From Rhodobacterales bacterium (GTDB lineage Bacteria > Pseudomonadota > Alphaproteobacteria > Rhodobacterales > Rhodobacteraceae), in contig JAFLCY010000013.1 of the NCBI GenBank assembly GCA_017303485.1, forward strand, positions 1 through 56,284: DNA of 56,284 nt, given 5' to 3'. Shown here in pieces: positions 1 to 10,876 of the stretch. Position 1 is the first letter of the stretch; each line of letters starts with the position of its first letter. The notes beneath the pieces were generated by a model. It searched no databases. It saw only the letters and a list, made by a program, of their open reading frames with translations, and was not told the DNA's origin. Made by a program: the position numbers and the translations under genes.

Positions 1-2
1 CG

Positions 3-758
3 CCCGATGCGATGGCCACCGCGCGACGGGATGATATTCACGCCTGGCTGGAACTGCATATCGAACAGGGCAAGGCGCTGGAAACCGCCGGTCTCGATCT
101 GGGTATCGTCACCTCGGTCGTCGGCATCACCCGGGTGGAAATCCGCATCGAAGGCCAGCCCGATCACGCCGGAACCACCGCCATGCCGGATCGGCGCGAT
201 GCCCTTGTCACCGCGGCCGCGCTGGTGCTGGCCGTGCGCGACATGGCCGAAATCCGCGCCACCTCGGGGCAGGGGCATTTCGTGGCGACGGTCGGCGAGA
301 TCGAGATTTCCCCGAACGCCGCCAACGTGGTTCCCGGAACGGCCCGGCTGCTGGTCGAGGTCAGGGCCGTCACCGAGGCCGCAATCGACGGCTTCCTGGC
401 CGAACTGGCGGGATCGGCCGGGCGGCTCGCCCAGGAACAGGGCACCAGGCTGGCCGCCTTTCAGGTCCTGTCCCGGGGCGAGCCGGTCGGGTTCGACCCC
501 GCCCTCGTTACACTGTTGGAAGAGGTGGCGACGGTACAAGGCTTGCGGACACAAGGCATGGCCAGCGGCGCGGGGCATGACGCGGTGTTCTTCGCAAGGA
601 TTGCCCCTGCCGCGATGCTTTTCGTTCCCAGCCGCGACGGACGCAGCCATTGTCCCGAGGAATGGAGTGAGCCGCACCACCTCACCCAGGGCGCGGCGGT
701 CCTGTTCGAGACGGTCCAGCGGCTGAGCGCAATTCCGGCTGGTCAGACCTTGCGGTGA
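3..758 (+). CDS. M20-family amidase, hydantoinase/carbamoylase type (5' truncated)
   Basis: C-terminal part of a zinc-dependent amidase of the N-carbamoyl-L-amino-acid hydrolase / allantoate amidohydrolase family; the start lies before the window and the frame is open from base 3. The motif ELHIEQG near the visible N-terminus, GQPDHAGTTAMPDRRDA in the dimerisation/substrate region and GAGHDAVFF near the end are family signatures. Family members hydrolyse N-carbamoyl amino acids or ureidoglycine-type compounds in purine/pyrimidine or hydantoin catabolism. The exact substrate cannot be told from this fragment. The next gene is convergent, and no clear terminator hairpin is seen between them. 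Confidence 0.9.
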   Translation, partial: PDAMATARRDDIHAWLELHIEQGKALETAGLDLGIVTSVVGITRVEIRIEGQPDHAGTTAMPDRRDALVTAAALVLAVRDMAEIRATSGQGHFVATVGEIEISPNAANVVPGTARLLVEVRAVTEAAIDGFLAELAGSAGRLAQEQGTRLAAFQVLSRGEPVGFDPALVTLLEEVATVQGLRTQGMASGAGHDAVFFARIAPAAMLFVPSRDGRSHCPEEWSEPHHLTQGAAVLFETVQRLSAIPAGQTLR

Positions 759-859
759 CGGGGTCCTGCCGCAGCACCTGGTTGCAGTCGTTTGGTAAAC
801 TCAGCCGGCCATCCCGGCCACCGCTTTGCTGTCAGGCCGCGACGGGACACGCCTTTCCC

Positions 860-1963
860 CTATGATCGCAACCGCAGGCCGTCGGGGTCAAAAAAGGCCC
901 TGCGCGCCACAATCGCGGGCTGGCCCAGCACGCTGACCTCCGCACCCTCCGCGGCGAGGTCCTTCTGGATATGCGCGCTTGCCAATACAGCGCCGACCGA
1001 ATGACCATGGTCGGAATAGGTGACATGGCCGATTTGGCGACCTTCGGCCATCACGGGCGTCAGATCCGGGGCAGGGCTGTCGCCCGTCAGCCTCAACCCG
1101 ACCCATGCGGTTTTCACACCCTCGTCGCGCACCCGCACCAGCGCCTCACGACCGATGAAATCGCCCTTGTCGAACTTGATGAAAGCATCGGTGCCGACAT
1201 GATACGGGGTGAGGCTCTCGTCCATGTCGATGCCATGAGCGGGGTAAAGCTTTTCCAGTCCCAGCGTGAACATCGCCTTCACGCCATAGGGGCGCAGGCC
1301 GTGGACGCCACCGGCATGGAAAAGGGTATTCCAGACGCCCGCAGCCTCATCGGCGGGCACGAAAAGCTCGAACCCCAGTTCGCCGGTGACGCCAGTGCGT
1401 GAAATCATCACGCGGGTGCCGTCCAGATGGCCGTGCGTGAAGGTCCAGCGTTTCAGGGCGGCCAGATCGGCATCTTCGATGACACTTTGCAGCAAGGCGC
1501 GCGAATTGGGTCCCTGGATCGTCGGGAAAGCCACTGCCGCCGTGATGTCGGTGACATAGGCGCGGCGGCCCGTGGCATGGCCCGTCGCCCAGTCGCGGAT
1601 CTTCAGCCGGTTGCGCGAGCCCGAGACGATCAGGAAATGCTCCGACGCAAGCCGGAACACCGTCAGGTCATCCATGATCCCGCCATCGGGCGCACAGACG
1701 CTGGCATAGCGCGCCTGGCCGGGGGTCATGCGGGCGGCATCGTTGACGATCAGATGGTTGACCAGGGCCTCGGCATCCGGGCCCTTGATGTCGATCTTCC
1801 CCATCGTGGACAGGTCCTGCACCCCGACATTGGCGCGGGTGTTCAGATGTTCGCCCGCCACATCGCCATAGCTGTGAACATTCAGAAACCCGCCGCCCAC
1901 GGGCACCATCTGGGCCCCCATGGCCGAGGCGAGGGCGTGAAACGGGGTGCGGCGCAGCGTCAT
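860..1963 (-). CDS. GcvT-family aminomethyltransferase-like protein
   Basis: 367-aa folate-binding protein of the glycine-cleavage T-protein (GcvT/DmdA/YgfZ) superfamily. Visible family features are the N-terminal VGVQDLSTMGKIDIKGPDA stretch, the central GELGFELFVP motif and the C-terminal beta-barrel with a VGLRLTG-type segment. The start at 1963 is chosen because GGGAAGGAGACC precedes it at proper distance; the frame is open for another 32 codons upstream without better support. The other glycine-cleavage subunits (H and P proteins) are not in the window, so it may demethylate another substrate such as dimethylglycine, sarcosine or dimethylsulfoniopropionate. Substrate is not determinable here. 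Confidence 0.85.
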   Translation of the reverse strand: MTLRRTPFHALASAMGAQMVPVGGGFLNVHSYGDVAGEHLNTRANVGVQDLSTMGKIDIKGPDAEALVNHLIVNDAARMTPGQARYASVCAPDGGIMDDLTVFRLASEHFLIVSGSRNRLKIRDWATGHATGRRAYVTDITAAVAFPTIQGPNSRALLQSVIEDADLAALKRWTFTHGHLDGTRVMISRTGVTGELGFELFVPADEAAGVWNTLFHAGGVHGLRPYGVKAMFTLGLEKLYPAHGIDMDESLTPYHVGTDAFIKFDKGDFIGREALVRVRDEGVKTAWVGLRLTGDSPAPDLTPVMAEGRQIGHVTYSDHGHSVGAVLASAHIQKDLAAEGAEVSVLGQPAIVARRAFFDPDGLRLRS

Positions 1964-2300
1964 GGCGGTCTCCTTCCCGGGCAGAATGCCATGCCAGACG
2001 GGGTTTTCGCCTGCGTGGACGACGCGGACGGGTCGCAAAGGGAACAGATCCGCCATCACCGCAACCGGGGCGATGCGCGTCGCTTTTCGTCAATTGGTCA
2101 CAGGCGGGCAGGGGGGACGCGGCAGATACCTGGGGCCTCGATCGCCACGAGCTTGGCAGAAGCGTCAGGGCTGCGCAGGAGGGTTTGATCCGTTGTTGAA
2201 CTTCTGTATAGTAAGACCATCGCGGATGTCCGGCAACCGAATCGGAGCATTGGAATGCAGCGGCCAGGTGAAACGGTCTCGGCTGGCCAGGGTGGGGCAC
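1964..2300. other. Divergent intergenic region, no gene
   Basis: This 337-base stretch separates the leftward GcvT-like gene from the rightward peptide operon and should hold both promoters. A reasonable sigma70-like pair for the rightward operon is TTGATC at 2185 and TATAGT at 2207 with a 16-base spacer. No RNA gene or conserved riboswitch pattern was recognised. Confidence 0.5.
2185..2212 (+). promoter_or_regulatory. Candidate sigma70-like promoter for the peptide operon
   Basis: TTGATC (2185-2190) and TATAGT (2207-2212) are separated by 16 bases and lie about 90 bases upstream of the hydrolase start. Assignment is by pattern only. Confidence 0.35.
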
Positions 2301-4313
2301 ATGGCGCTGATCCGGCGTGAGTTTCCCCATCGGGTAGAGGTGGTCGAGAACCTCTGGATTCCCTTGCCCGACGGCACGCGGCTGGCGGCAAAGCTGTGGC
2401 GACCGGCGGACGGGAAACACCCGGCGATCCTGGAATATCTGCCCTACCGCAAGCATGACGGCACCCGCGGGCGCGACCAGGGGATGCACATGTATCTGGC
2501 GGGCCATGGCTATGCCTGCCTGCGGGTCGACATCCGCGGTAGCGGCGAAAGCGAAGGGCTGCTGCACGACGAATATTCGGAGATCGAGCAGGAGGACGGC
2601 TGCGACCTGATCGCCTGGATCGCGGCTCAGGACTGGTGCGACGGGCAAGTCGCGATGATCGGCATCAGCTGGGGCGGGTTCAACGGCTTGCAGATCGCGG
2701 CCCGGCAGCCGCCCGCGCTGAAGACGGTGATCGCGGTCGGCTTTACCGACGACCGCTATGCGACGGATGTGCATTACATCGGCGGCTGTCTATCGAAGGA
2801 CAATCTGGACTGGTCGGGCACCATGGTGGCGGGCATGGACCTGCCGCCCGACCCGGCCCTGCACGGGGCGGCCTGGCGCGACCTCTGGCTGCAAAGGATC
2901 GCGGCGAACCGGCCCTGGGGGCTGATCTGGATGCAGCACCAGCACCGCGATGGGTACTGGCGGCAGGGCTCAGTCTGCGAGGATTTCAGCGCGATCAACG
3001 TCCCGGTCTACGCGGTCTCGGGCTGGGCCGACAATTATTCGGAAGCCGTGCCGCGCCTGCTGGCGGGCCTTGGCCCCGCGAAATGCCGCGGGCTGGTCGG
3101 CCCCTGGGCGCATTCCTTCCCGATGGACGTGACGGTCGGCCCGGCGATCGGCTGGCTGCAGGAGGTGTTGCGCTGGTGCGACCACTGGATGAAGGGGCGC
3201 GACACCGGAATCATGGACGAACCCGCGCTGCGGGTCTGGATGCAGGAGAGCGTGCCGCCAAAGACCTGCTATGCGGAACGTCCGGGGCGCTGGGTTGGCG
3301 AGGAGAGCTGGCCCAGCCCGCGCCTCCGGGATTGGCGGCTTTACCCCGTGGGCGGCACCTTGTCCGATGTGCCGGAACCGGGCGAGGCACGCATCTGTTC
3401 GCCCCTTTGGGTCGGGGCGGCGGCGGGCGAGATCGGGCGCTATGGGGATGAGGCGGACTGGCCGACCGACCAGCGGGAGGATGACGGCGGCTCGCTGGTC
3501 TGGATGACCGCGCCGCTGTCGGAGCGGGTGGAGATTCTGGGCGCGCCCCGGCTGCGGCTGCGGGTGGCCTCGGACAAGCCGCTGGCGCTCGTGGCGGTGC
3601 GGCTGTGCGACGTGGCGCCGGACGGGGCCTCGACCCGGGTGACGCTGGGCATGCTGAACCTTGCACATCATTTGGGGCACGACCGGCCCGAGGCGCTGGT
3701 CCCGGGTGTGCCTGTCGAGGTGGTGGTGGAGCTGGACGACATCGCCCATGCCTTCCCGGCGGGGCACCGGATCGGGCTGTCGCTGTCCTCGGTCTATTGG
3801 CCGATTGCCTGGCCCTCGCCCGAACTGGCGACGCTGACGCTCGACCTTGGCGCGACGGAACTGGTGCTGCCCCGGCGGCCTGCGCGGGCCGAGGATGGCG
3901 TGTTGCGCGTCTTCGATCCGCCGGAACTTGCGCCGCAAAGCCCGGTGGTGGACCATCCCGTCGCGCCCGGCCATCCGCGGCGGGTGACGCGGGACCTCTT
4001 GTCGGGCCGGATCACGGTGGATTTCCCGCGCTGGTGCTATGATCACGAGTTTCCCGACATCGGCATCAGGCAGGCGAGCGAAGGCCATGCGCGGTACCAG
4101 ATCACCGAGGGCGACCCCCTGAGCGCAGCGATGGAGACCACCTACCGGGTGGTGCAGACCCGCGCCGACGGGGTGTTCAGCCATGACAGCCGCAGCCGGA
4201 TGACCTGCAATGAAAAGGCATTTCACATCTGGGCCGAAACGGTGATCCGGGAGAACGGCACCGAAATCGCCCGGCTGGAATGGCGCGAGGAGATTGCCCG
4301 TGACCACCTGTAG
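2301..4313 (+). CDS. CocE/NonD family alpha/beta hydrolase
   Basis: 670-aa serine hydrolase of the X-Pro dipeptidyl-peptidase / cocaine esterase family. The catalytic triad is visible: Ser123 in GISWGG, Asp244 in SGWADNY and His271 in GPWAHSFP. An alpha/beta-hydrolase domain (about 1-350) is followed by a C-terminal jelly-roll domain (about 380-580) typical of the family. The start at 2301 gives the usual N-terminus (VENLWIPLPDGTRLA) and follows GGGTGGGG; an in-frame ATG at 2226 is possible but would add an atypical extension. It is the first gene of the peptide operon, so hydrolysis of an acyl- or proline-containing peptide is likely. The family also contains ester hydrolases. Confidence 0.88.
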   Translation: MALIRREFPHRVEVVENLWIPLPDGTRLAAKLWRPADGKHPAILEYLPYRKHDGTRGRDQGMHMYLAGHGYACLRVDIRGSGESEGLLHDEYSEIEQEDGCDLIAWIAAQDWCDGQVAMIGISWGGFNGLQIAARQPPALKTVIAVGFTDDRYATDVHYIGGCLSKDNLDWSGTMVAGMDLPPDPALHGAAWRDLWLQRIAANRPWGLIWMQHQHRDGYWRQGSVCEDFSAINVPVYAVSGWADNYSEAVPRLLAGLGPAKCRGLVGPWAHSFPMDVTVGPAIGWLQEVLRWCDHWMKGRDTGIMDEPALRVWMQESVPPKTCYAERPGRWVGEESWPSPRLRDWRLYPVGGTLSDVPEPGEARICSPLWVGAAAGEIGRYGDEADWPTDQREDDGGSLVWMTAPLSERVEILGAPRLRLRVASDKPLALVAVRLCDVAPDGASTRVTLGMLNLAHHLGHDRPEALVPGVPVEVVVELDDIAHAFPAGHRIGLSLSSVYWPIAWPSPELATLTLDLGATELVLPRRPARAEDGVLRVFDPPELAPQSPVVDHPVAPGHPRRVTRDLLSGRITVDFPRWCYDHEFPDIGIRQASEGHARYQITEGDPLSAAMETTYRVVQTRADGVFSHDSRSRMTCNEKAFHIWAETVIRENGTEIARLEWREEIARDHL

Positions 4314-4403
4314 GCCATTGCGCAAAAGCCGTTGCAGGGTTGACTCGTGCCGCGGGCGAAGAGCAAGCTTTGATCACATGGCCCTGCCAGGCCCGAGGTG
4401 TGC

Positions 4404-5513
4404 ATGAGAACCGAGACCGTGCCCCTCAGCGGGCCAAGTCCAGGCACCACGCGGACCCTGACCCGCCATCACTGGGGGACCGAGGAGGCGAGGCCCAAGG
4501 TCTATCTGCAGGGCGGTCTGCATGCCGACGAGATGCCGGGCCCGCTGGCGCTGTATCACCTGATGCAGGCGCTGGACGCGGCGGAGGCCGGGGGGCGTAT
4601 CACCGGGCATGTGGTGGTGGTGCCGCTGGCGAACCCGGTCGGGCTGTCGGAGTGGCTGTTGCACAAGCCGGTCGGTCGGCGCGACCTTGAGGGCGCGAAC
4701 AACTTCAATCGCGGCTATCCCGATCTCGCCGCGCTGGCCGGCGACGGGCTGGAGGGGAAGTTGGGTCCGGACCCGGAGGCGAATGTCGCGACGATCCGCG
4801 CGGCCTTTGGCAAGGCATTGGCCGCAGCGAAGATCGAGACCGAGGTGGACGAACTGCGCATCCGGCTGATGGAAGCCACGTATGACGCCGACATCGTGCT
4901 GGACCTGCATTGCGACCATAGGGCGGTGATGCATTTCTACGCCTCGACCGCGCGGCCCGGGATAGCCGATCTTCTGGGCCGCTGCACCGGCTCGGTGCTG
5001 GCGCTGATGGAGGACTCCTCGGGCGGAAACGCCTTCGACGAGGCGCATACCGCCCCCTGGCGCGCCTTGCGGGAACGGTTCGGCGACGCGGTGCCCGTAC
5101 CCTGTTTCTCGACCACGCTGGAATATCGCGGGCAGGGCGATGTTTCGGATGAGGTGGCGGCAGCGGATGCCGAGGGGCTGATGGCCTTTCTCGCCGGGGT
5201 CGGCGCGGTGACGGGGGGACCAGCGCCCTTGCACGGACCGGCCGAGGCCATGCCGCTGGCGGGCGCAGTGGAGTTCATGGCCCCCATTGGCGGGATCGTG
5301 ACCTGGGTGACCGAGCCCGGCGACCGGGTGACCGAGGGGCAGGTGCTGGGCCATGTGACGGACGCTGCGGCCCGGCGGCGGGTAGAGATCACGGCCCCGA
5401 CCTCGGGCATCCTGTTCCGGCAGGAGCTTTGGACGACCTGTCTGAAGGGACAGGGGCTCTGCCATGTGGCGGGAACGGAAATCCGGCGGGAGGGCGACCT
5501 TCTGTCCGACTGA
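4404..5513 (+). CDS. Succinylglutamate desuccinylase/aspartoacylase family protein
   Basis: 369-aa zinc carboxypeptidase-fold deacylase of the AstE/AspA family. The zinc-site motif HADEMPGPLA lies near residue 40, ANPVG and NNFNRGYPD follow, and a DLHCD motif carries another metal ligand. The C-terminal ~70 residues (MAPIGGIVTWV...GDRV) form the lipoyl-like barrel common in this group. GAGG six bases upstream supports the ATG at 4404 over the in-frame GTG at 4398. Family members remove acyl groups from acylated amino acids. In this operon it may deacylate imported peptides or amino-acid conjugates; that role is inferred. Confidence 0.87.
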   Translation: MRTETVPLSGPSPGTTRTLTRHHWGTEEARPKVYLQGGLHADEMPGPLALYHLMQALDAAEAGGRITGHVVVVPLANPVGLSEWLLHKPVGRRDLEGANNFNRGYPDLAALAGDGLEGKLGPDPEANVATIRAAFGKALAAAKIETEVDELRIRLMEATYDADIVLDLHCDHRAVMHFYASTARPGIADLLGRCTGSVLALMEDSSGGNAFDEAHTAPWRALRERFGDAVPVPCFSTTLEYRGQGDVSDEVAAADAEGLMAFLAGVGAVTGGPAPLHGPAEAMPLAGAVEFMAPIGGIVTWVTEPGDRVTEGQVLGHVTDAAARRRVEITAPTSGILFRQELWTTCLKGQGLCHVAGTEIRREGDLLSD

Positions 5514-5541
5514 AGACCAACGACAACAGGGAGTGACGCAG

Positions 5542-7143
5542 ATGATCGGAAAGGCAGGCAAGGCGGCGCGGTGGCTGGCTGGCGCGGCCGTTGCACTTTC
5601 GCTGGCTACGGTTCCGGCGCTGGCCGACGATACGCTCGACCGTGGCGTGGGGTCCGAATGGTCCTCGCTTGATCCGCAGGTGAACTTCGACGCCGCGGCG
5701 GGCTGGATCCTCGCGGACGCCTACGAGGGGCTGGTCAACTTCGACCCCGATGGCAAGATCATCCCCGGCGCGGCCGAAAGCTGGGAGGCCAATGCCGACG
5801 GCACCACCTACACCTTCCATTTGCGCGAGGGGCTGAAATGGTCCAACGGCGACCCGCTGGTGGCGCAGGACTTCGTCAACAACGTGTTGCGGACGCTGAA
5901 CCCCGACACGGTCTCCGAAAAAGGCTACTACTTCTATTCCACCATCAAGATCAAAGGGGCCGAGGCGCTGGCCAACGGCGAGACCAAGGACCCCGCCGTC
6001 CTGGGCGTGACCGCCCCGGATGACCGGACCGTGGTGGTCGAGATGGAGACCCCCGCGCCGCATATCCTTGACCTGATGGGCGCGTTCCAGATGGCCCCGC
6101 TGCACAGCCCCAGCTTTGATGCGAATGGCGCGGGCGCGTTCATCGACCCCGCGAAAGTCGTCTCGAACGGGGCCTATGTCATCAAGGAGGTCGTGCCGCA
6201 AAGCCATGTTCTCCTGGAGAAGAACCCGAATTACTGGGACGCGGCGAATGTGAAGATTCCCTTCGTAAAATATCACGTCACCGAGGATGTGGGCACCGAA
6301 CTCAAGCGCTATCAGGCGGGCGAATTGGACATCACCTATGACATCCCGCTGGCCGACATGGATCGTCTCAAGGCCGAAATCCCGGACGAGGTGCGCGTCT
6401 TCCCCTCGACCTATCTGATCTACTACAGCTTCAACCTGTCGAACCCCGACCTGCAGAACATCGACCTGCGCCGCGCCCTGTCGCTGGCGCTGGACCGCGA
6501 CGTCCTGGAGAACAAGATCGTCAAGGGCGGGGCGACGCCGAAGCTGAACTATGCGGGCGGGTTCGACCCCGAATACAAGGGCCCGGACATTGCCGAGGCG
6601 GGCATGAGCCAGGCTGACCGCGAAGCGCTGGCGAAAGAGCTTTATGCCAAGGCGGGCTACGGCCCGGACAATCCCCTGAAGCTGTCCATTGCGACCACTG
6701 TGGCCGAAGTGAACATCCGCCGCGCGCAAGGCGCTGCGCTGATGTGGAAGAAAGTGCTGGGCGCCGAGGTCGAGGTGAACTCGATGGAACGCAAGGCCTG
6801 GCTTGACCTGTTCTACACCGACGACTGGTCGATCTTTGCCGACAACCTCGTCGGCGACTTCGCGGGACCGGAGACCTTCCTCGCCTACATGCGCCCCTCG
6901 GCGGAACCCGGCTATGGCTGGGTCAAGCCGGAATACGATGCGGCGATGGACGAGGCGGCGACGAAGCCGGACAAGGCCAGCCGCTATGTCGAACTGGCCA
7001 AGGCCGAGAAGATCCTGCTCGACGACTACATCTTCGCGCCGATCTCGATCGAGCCCTACCGGCATCTGGTCAAGCCGAACGTCAAGGGCTTCGGCCCCTC
7101 CGCCGCCGGTTACCACAACTCGCAGTTCATGACGCTGGAGTAG
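5542..7143 (+). CDS. ABC transporter substrate-binding protein, family 5 (peptide type)
   Basis: 533-aa periplasmic binding protein of the DppA/OppA family. Residues 1 to about 29 are a signal peptide with AxA before the mature DDTLDRG start. Family-5 hallmarks include PGAAESWEANADGTTYTFHL and GAYVIKEVVP. GGGAG precedes the ATG at 5542, which restores a proper signal peptide; the open frame extends further upstream inside the previous gene. It is followed after 9 bases by the permease genes and should deliver di- or oligopeptides (or modified peptides) to the DppBCDF-type complex. Confidence 0.93.
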   Translation: MIGKAGKAARWLAGAAVALSLATVPALADDTLDRGVGSEWSSLDPQVNFDAAAGWILADAYEGLVNFDPDGKIIPGAAESWEANADGTTYTFHLREGLKWSNGDPLVAQDFVNNVLRTLNPDTVSEKGYYFYSTIKIKGAEALANGETKDPAVLGVTAPDDRTVVVEMETPAPHILDLMGAFQMAPLHSPSFDANGAGAFIDPAKVVSNGAYVIKEVVPQSHVLLEKNPNYWDAANVKIPFVKYHVTEDVGTELKRYQAGELDITYDIPLADMDRLKAEIPDEVRVFPSTYLIYYSFNLSNPDLQNIDLRRALSLALDRDVLENKIVKGGATPKLNYAGGFDPEYKGPDIAEAGMSQADREALAKELYAKAGYGPDNPLKLSIATTVAEVNIRRAQGAALMWKKVLGAEVEVNSMERKAWLDLFYTDDWSIFADNLVGDFAGPETFLAYMRPSAEPGYGWVKPEYDAAMDEAATKPDKASRYVELAKAEKILLDDYIFAPISIEPYRHLVKPNVKGFGPSAAGYHNSQFMTLE

Positions 7144-7152
7144 GGCGCGCCC

Positions 7153-8076
7153 GTGCTGCGGTTCATCGGGAAACGGCTGTGGCACGGGGGCCTGACGCTT
7201 GCGGCGCTGGTCACGCTGACCTTCTTCGTCATGCGCCTGGCCCCTGGCGGCCCGTTTTCGCGGAACCGCAAGATCAGCCCCGAGGTGCAGGCCAATATCG
7301 AGGCGGCCTTCCATCTGGACGAGCCGGTCTGGCAACAGTTCGGCCGGTTCGTCTGGGGGGTGCTGCGGCTGGACCTCGGGCCCTCCACCCGGCACCGCGA
7401 CTATTCGGTCAACGACCTGATCGCGAGCGGTCTGCCCTATTCGCTGACCATCGGCTTCTGGGCGGTGTTCATCGCGGCACTGGTGGGCGTGGCGCTGGGT
7501 CTGGCGGGGGCCTTGCGGCGCAATTCGGCCACCGACTATCTGGCCGGAACCGTGGGCGTGGTCGGCATCGCCATCCCGATCTTCGTCATCGGCCCCCTGT
7601 TGCAGGCGACCTTCGCGCTGCGGCTGAACTGGTTGCCGGTCGGCGGCATCAGCGCGGGCTGGCGGTCGCTGATCCTGCCGGTCATCGTGCTGGCCCTGCC
7701 GAACATCGCCTATATCAGCCGCCTGACCCGCACCTCGATGATCGAGACGATGCGCGAGAACTATGTCCGCACCGCCAGGGCCAAGGGGATCGGCTGGCGG
7801 CGCGTCCTCTGGCGCCACACGCTGACCGGGGCGCTTCTGCCAGTGATCGCCTATCTGGGGCCGGCGACAGCGGCAATCATCACCGGGTCGATCCTGATCG
7901 AGACGATTTTCGCGGTGCCGGGCATCGGGCGGCACTTCGTCGACGCCGCACTGAACCGGGACTATCCCCTGGTGATGGGGATCACGCTTCTTTACGGCGG
8001 GCTTCTCATTCTGTTCAACATCGCCACGGATGTGGTCCGCGCAATCCTTGACCCGAGGATCCGCAATGAGCGTTGA
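7153..8076 (+). CDS. Peptide ABC transporter permease (DppB/OppB type)
   Basis: 307-aa inner-membrane permease with about six predicted helices. The first helix (LAALVTLTFFVMRLAPGGPF) is typical of the DppB/OppB family, and the cytoplasmic loop with RTARAKGIGWRRVLWRHTL is the EAA motif that contacts the ATPase. A GTG start is used nine bases after the binding-protein stop. It pairs with the next gene to form the channel. Confidence 0.93.
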   Translation: MLRFIGKRLWHGGLTLAALVTLTFFVMRLAPGGPFSRNRKISPEVQANIEAAFHLDEPVWQQFGRFVWGVLRLDLGPSTRHRDYSVNDLIASGLPYSLTIGFWAVFIAALVGVALGLAGALRRNSATDYLAGTVGVVGIAIPIFVIGPLLQATFALRLNWLPVGGISAGWRSLILPVIVLALPNIAYISRLTRTSMIETMRENYVRTARAKGIGWRRVLWRHTLTGALLPVIAYLGPATAAIITGSILIETIFAVPGIGRHFVDAALNRDYPLVMGITLLYGGLLILFNIATDVVRAILDPRIRNER

Positions 8077-8927
8077 TCTCGCCCCCGCGCGCGGCACCTC
8101 GACCTTCGCGCTGCAACTACGCCGCTTTCGGCAGAACCGCCTCGCCATGGTCTCGGTCGCGGTGCTGGTGCTGATCATCGCGCTTTGCTTCCTTGGCCCC
8201 TATGCCTTCCCTTTCGACGGCGAGGATGCCGACTTCGACTTCATCTCCGCCCCGGCCCAGTTCACCTGGCCGCATCTCTTCGGCACCGACGATTTCGGGC
8301 GCGATCTTCTGGTCAGGGTGCTGGAGGGCGGGCAGGTCTCGCTGACCATCGGCTTTCTCGGCGCGCTGGTCGCGGGGGTGATCGGCGTCCTTTACGGCGC
8401 GGTCGCGGGCTATGTCGGCGGGCGCACCGATGGCGTCATGATGCGCATCGTCGAGATCCTTTACGGCTTTCCCTATGTGATCCTGGTGATCCTGCTCAGC
8501 CTCCTCTTCGGGGGTGGCAACGTCGCCCTGTTCTCGGCCATCGTCTTCACCCTGTGGCTGACACCCGCCGTTATCGTGCGGGCACAGGCGCAGTCGCTGG
8601 CGCAGCGCGAATTCGTGCAGGCGGCGCGGGCGGGGGGGATGACCGGCCCGGCGATTGTCATCCAGCATATCGTGCCGAACTGCATGTCCACTGTCATCGT
8701 CTACGGCTCGCTTCTGGTGCCCGAGGTGATCCTGTCGGAAAGCTTCCTCTCCTTCCTCGGCATCGGCATCAAGGAGCCGCAGGCAAGCTGGGGCAACCTG
8801 ATCCAGACCGGCACTGCGGCGATGGGCAGCGACCTGCGGCTGCTCCTTCTGCCGGGGGGGCTGCTGGCGCTGGTGCTTCTGTGCCTGAACTTCATCGCCG
8901 ACGGGCTGCGTGACGCCTTTGATCCCA

Positions 8928-8938
<11 letters not shown>
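8066..8938 (+). CDS. Peptide ABC transporter permease (DppC/OppC type)
   Basis: 290-aa second permease, with the DppC-type N-terminal helix (MVSVAVLVLIIALCFLGPYA), the HLFGTDDFGRDLLVRVLEG motif and the EAA loop (VQAARAGGMTGPAIVIQHI). Its ATG overlaps the end of the preceding permease gene by 11 bases, indicating translational coupling. The frame is open upstream, but the start at 8066 has GAGG at proper distance. Confidence 0.93.
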
Positions 8939-9904
<966 letters not shown>

Positions 9905-9908
<4 letters not shown>

Positions 9909-10876
9909 CGCTTCTTGACGTGCGCAACCTTGATGTCGGCTACCGTGTGCCCGGTGCAGGCCCGTTCTCTGCGCCGCGTCTGCTGCCCATCGTGCATGAC
10001 GTGTCCTTCACGCTGGAGGCGGGCCGCACCCTTGGCGTCGTTGGCGAATCCGGCTGCGGCAAGTCCACGCTGGGCCGTGCCCTCCTCCGCCTGATCGAGC
10101 CTTCCGCCGGGCAGGTTCTGTGGCAGGGTGAGGACATGGCCGCGATCCCCGACCTGCGCCGCCGCCGGTCCGAGATGCAGATCATCTTCCAGGACCCGGT
10201 CGCCGCCCTTGACCCCCGGATGACGCTGGCCCGCATCGTCAGCCGCCCGCTGGCCACTTTCGAGCCCGGCCTCTCTCGCGCCGAGGCCCGCGCCCGGGCG
10301 GTCGAGGCCTTGCAACAGGTAGGTCTCTCCGCCGATTTCGCCGACCGCTACCCGCATGAACTTTCGGGCGGGCAGGCGCAAAGGGTGGGCATCGCGCGGG
10401 CGCTGGTCGGGCGGCCCAGGCTCATCATCTGCGACGAACCCGTTTCGGCACTGGACGTCTCGATCCAGGCGCAGGTGATCAACCTGTTGATGGACCTGCA
10501 AGAGAAGATGGGGCTGGCGCTGGTCTTCATCTCGCACAACCTGGCCGTGGTACGCCACATCAGCCATGACGTGATGGTGATGTGCCTTGGCCGCGTGGTC
10601 GAACACGCCCCGCGCAGCGCCTTCTACGCAAAGGCTTTGCATCCCTATTCGCAAGCCCTGATGCAGGCCGTTCCCGAACCCGACCCGCGCCGCGAGAAGG
10701 GTCGTATCGGCATGTCGCTTGCGGGTGAGTTGCCCTCGGTTCTGTCGCCGCCCCCCGGCTGCGTCTTCGCCAGCCGTTGCCCGAAGGCCGCCGACCTCTG
10801 CCCCCAGACCCGGCCCGCCCTGCGCGAGGTCGCCCCGGGCCGCCTGGCCGCCTGCCATTTCGTCGAGGGACCATGA
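9905..10876 (+). CDS. Peptide ABC transporter ATP-binding protein (DppF/OppF type)
   Basis: 323-aa ATPase with Walker A GESGCGKST, signature LSGGQAQRVGIARAL, Walker B LIICDEPVSALD and the C-terminal cysteine-containing oligopeptide-transporter domain (PPGCVFASRCPKA). The start overlaps the upstream stop by four bases (ATGA). With the preceding four genes it completes a DppABCDF-type importer. Confidence 0.94.

Noticed and set aside
5389-8178. 929-codon open frame on the minus strand opposite the peptide transporter
   Set aside because: Antisense to the binding protein and permease. The translation is Arg/Pro/His-rich with no domain pattern, typical of GC-rich shadow frames.
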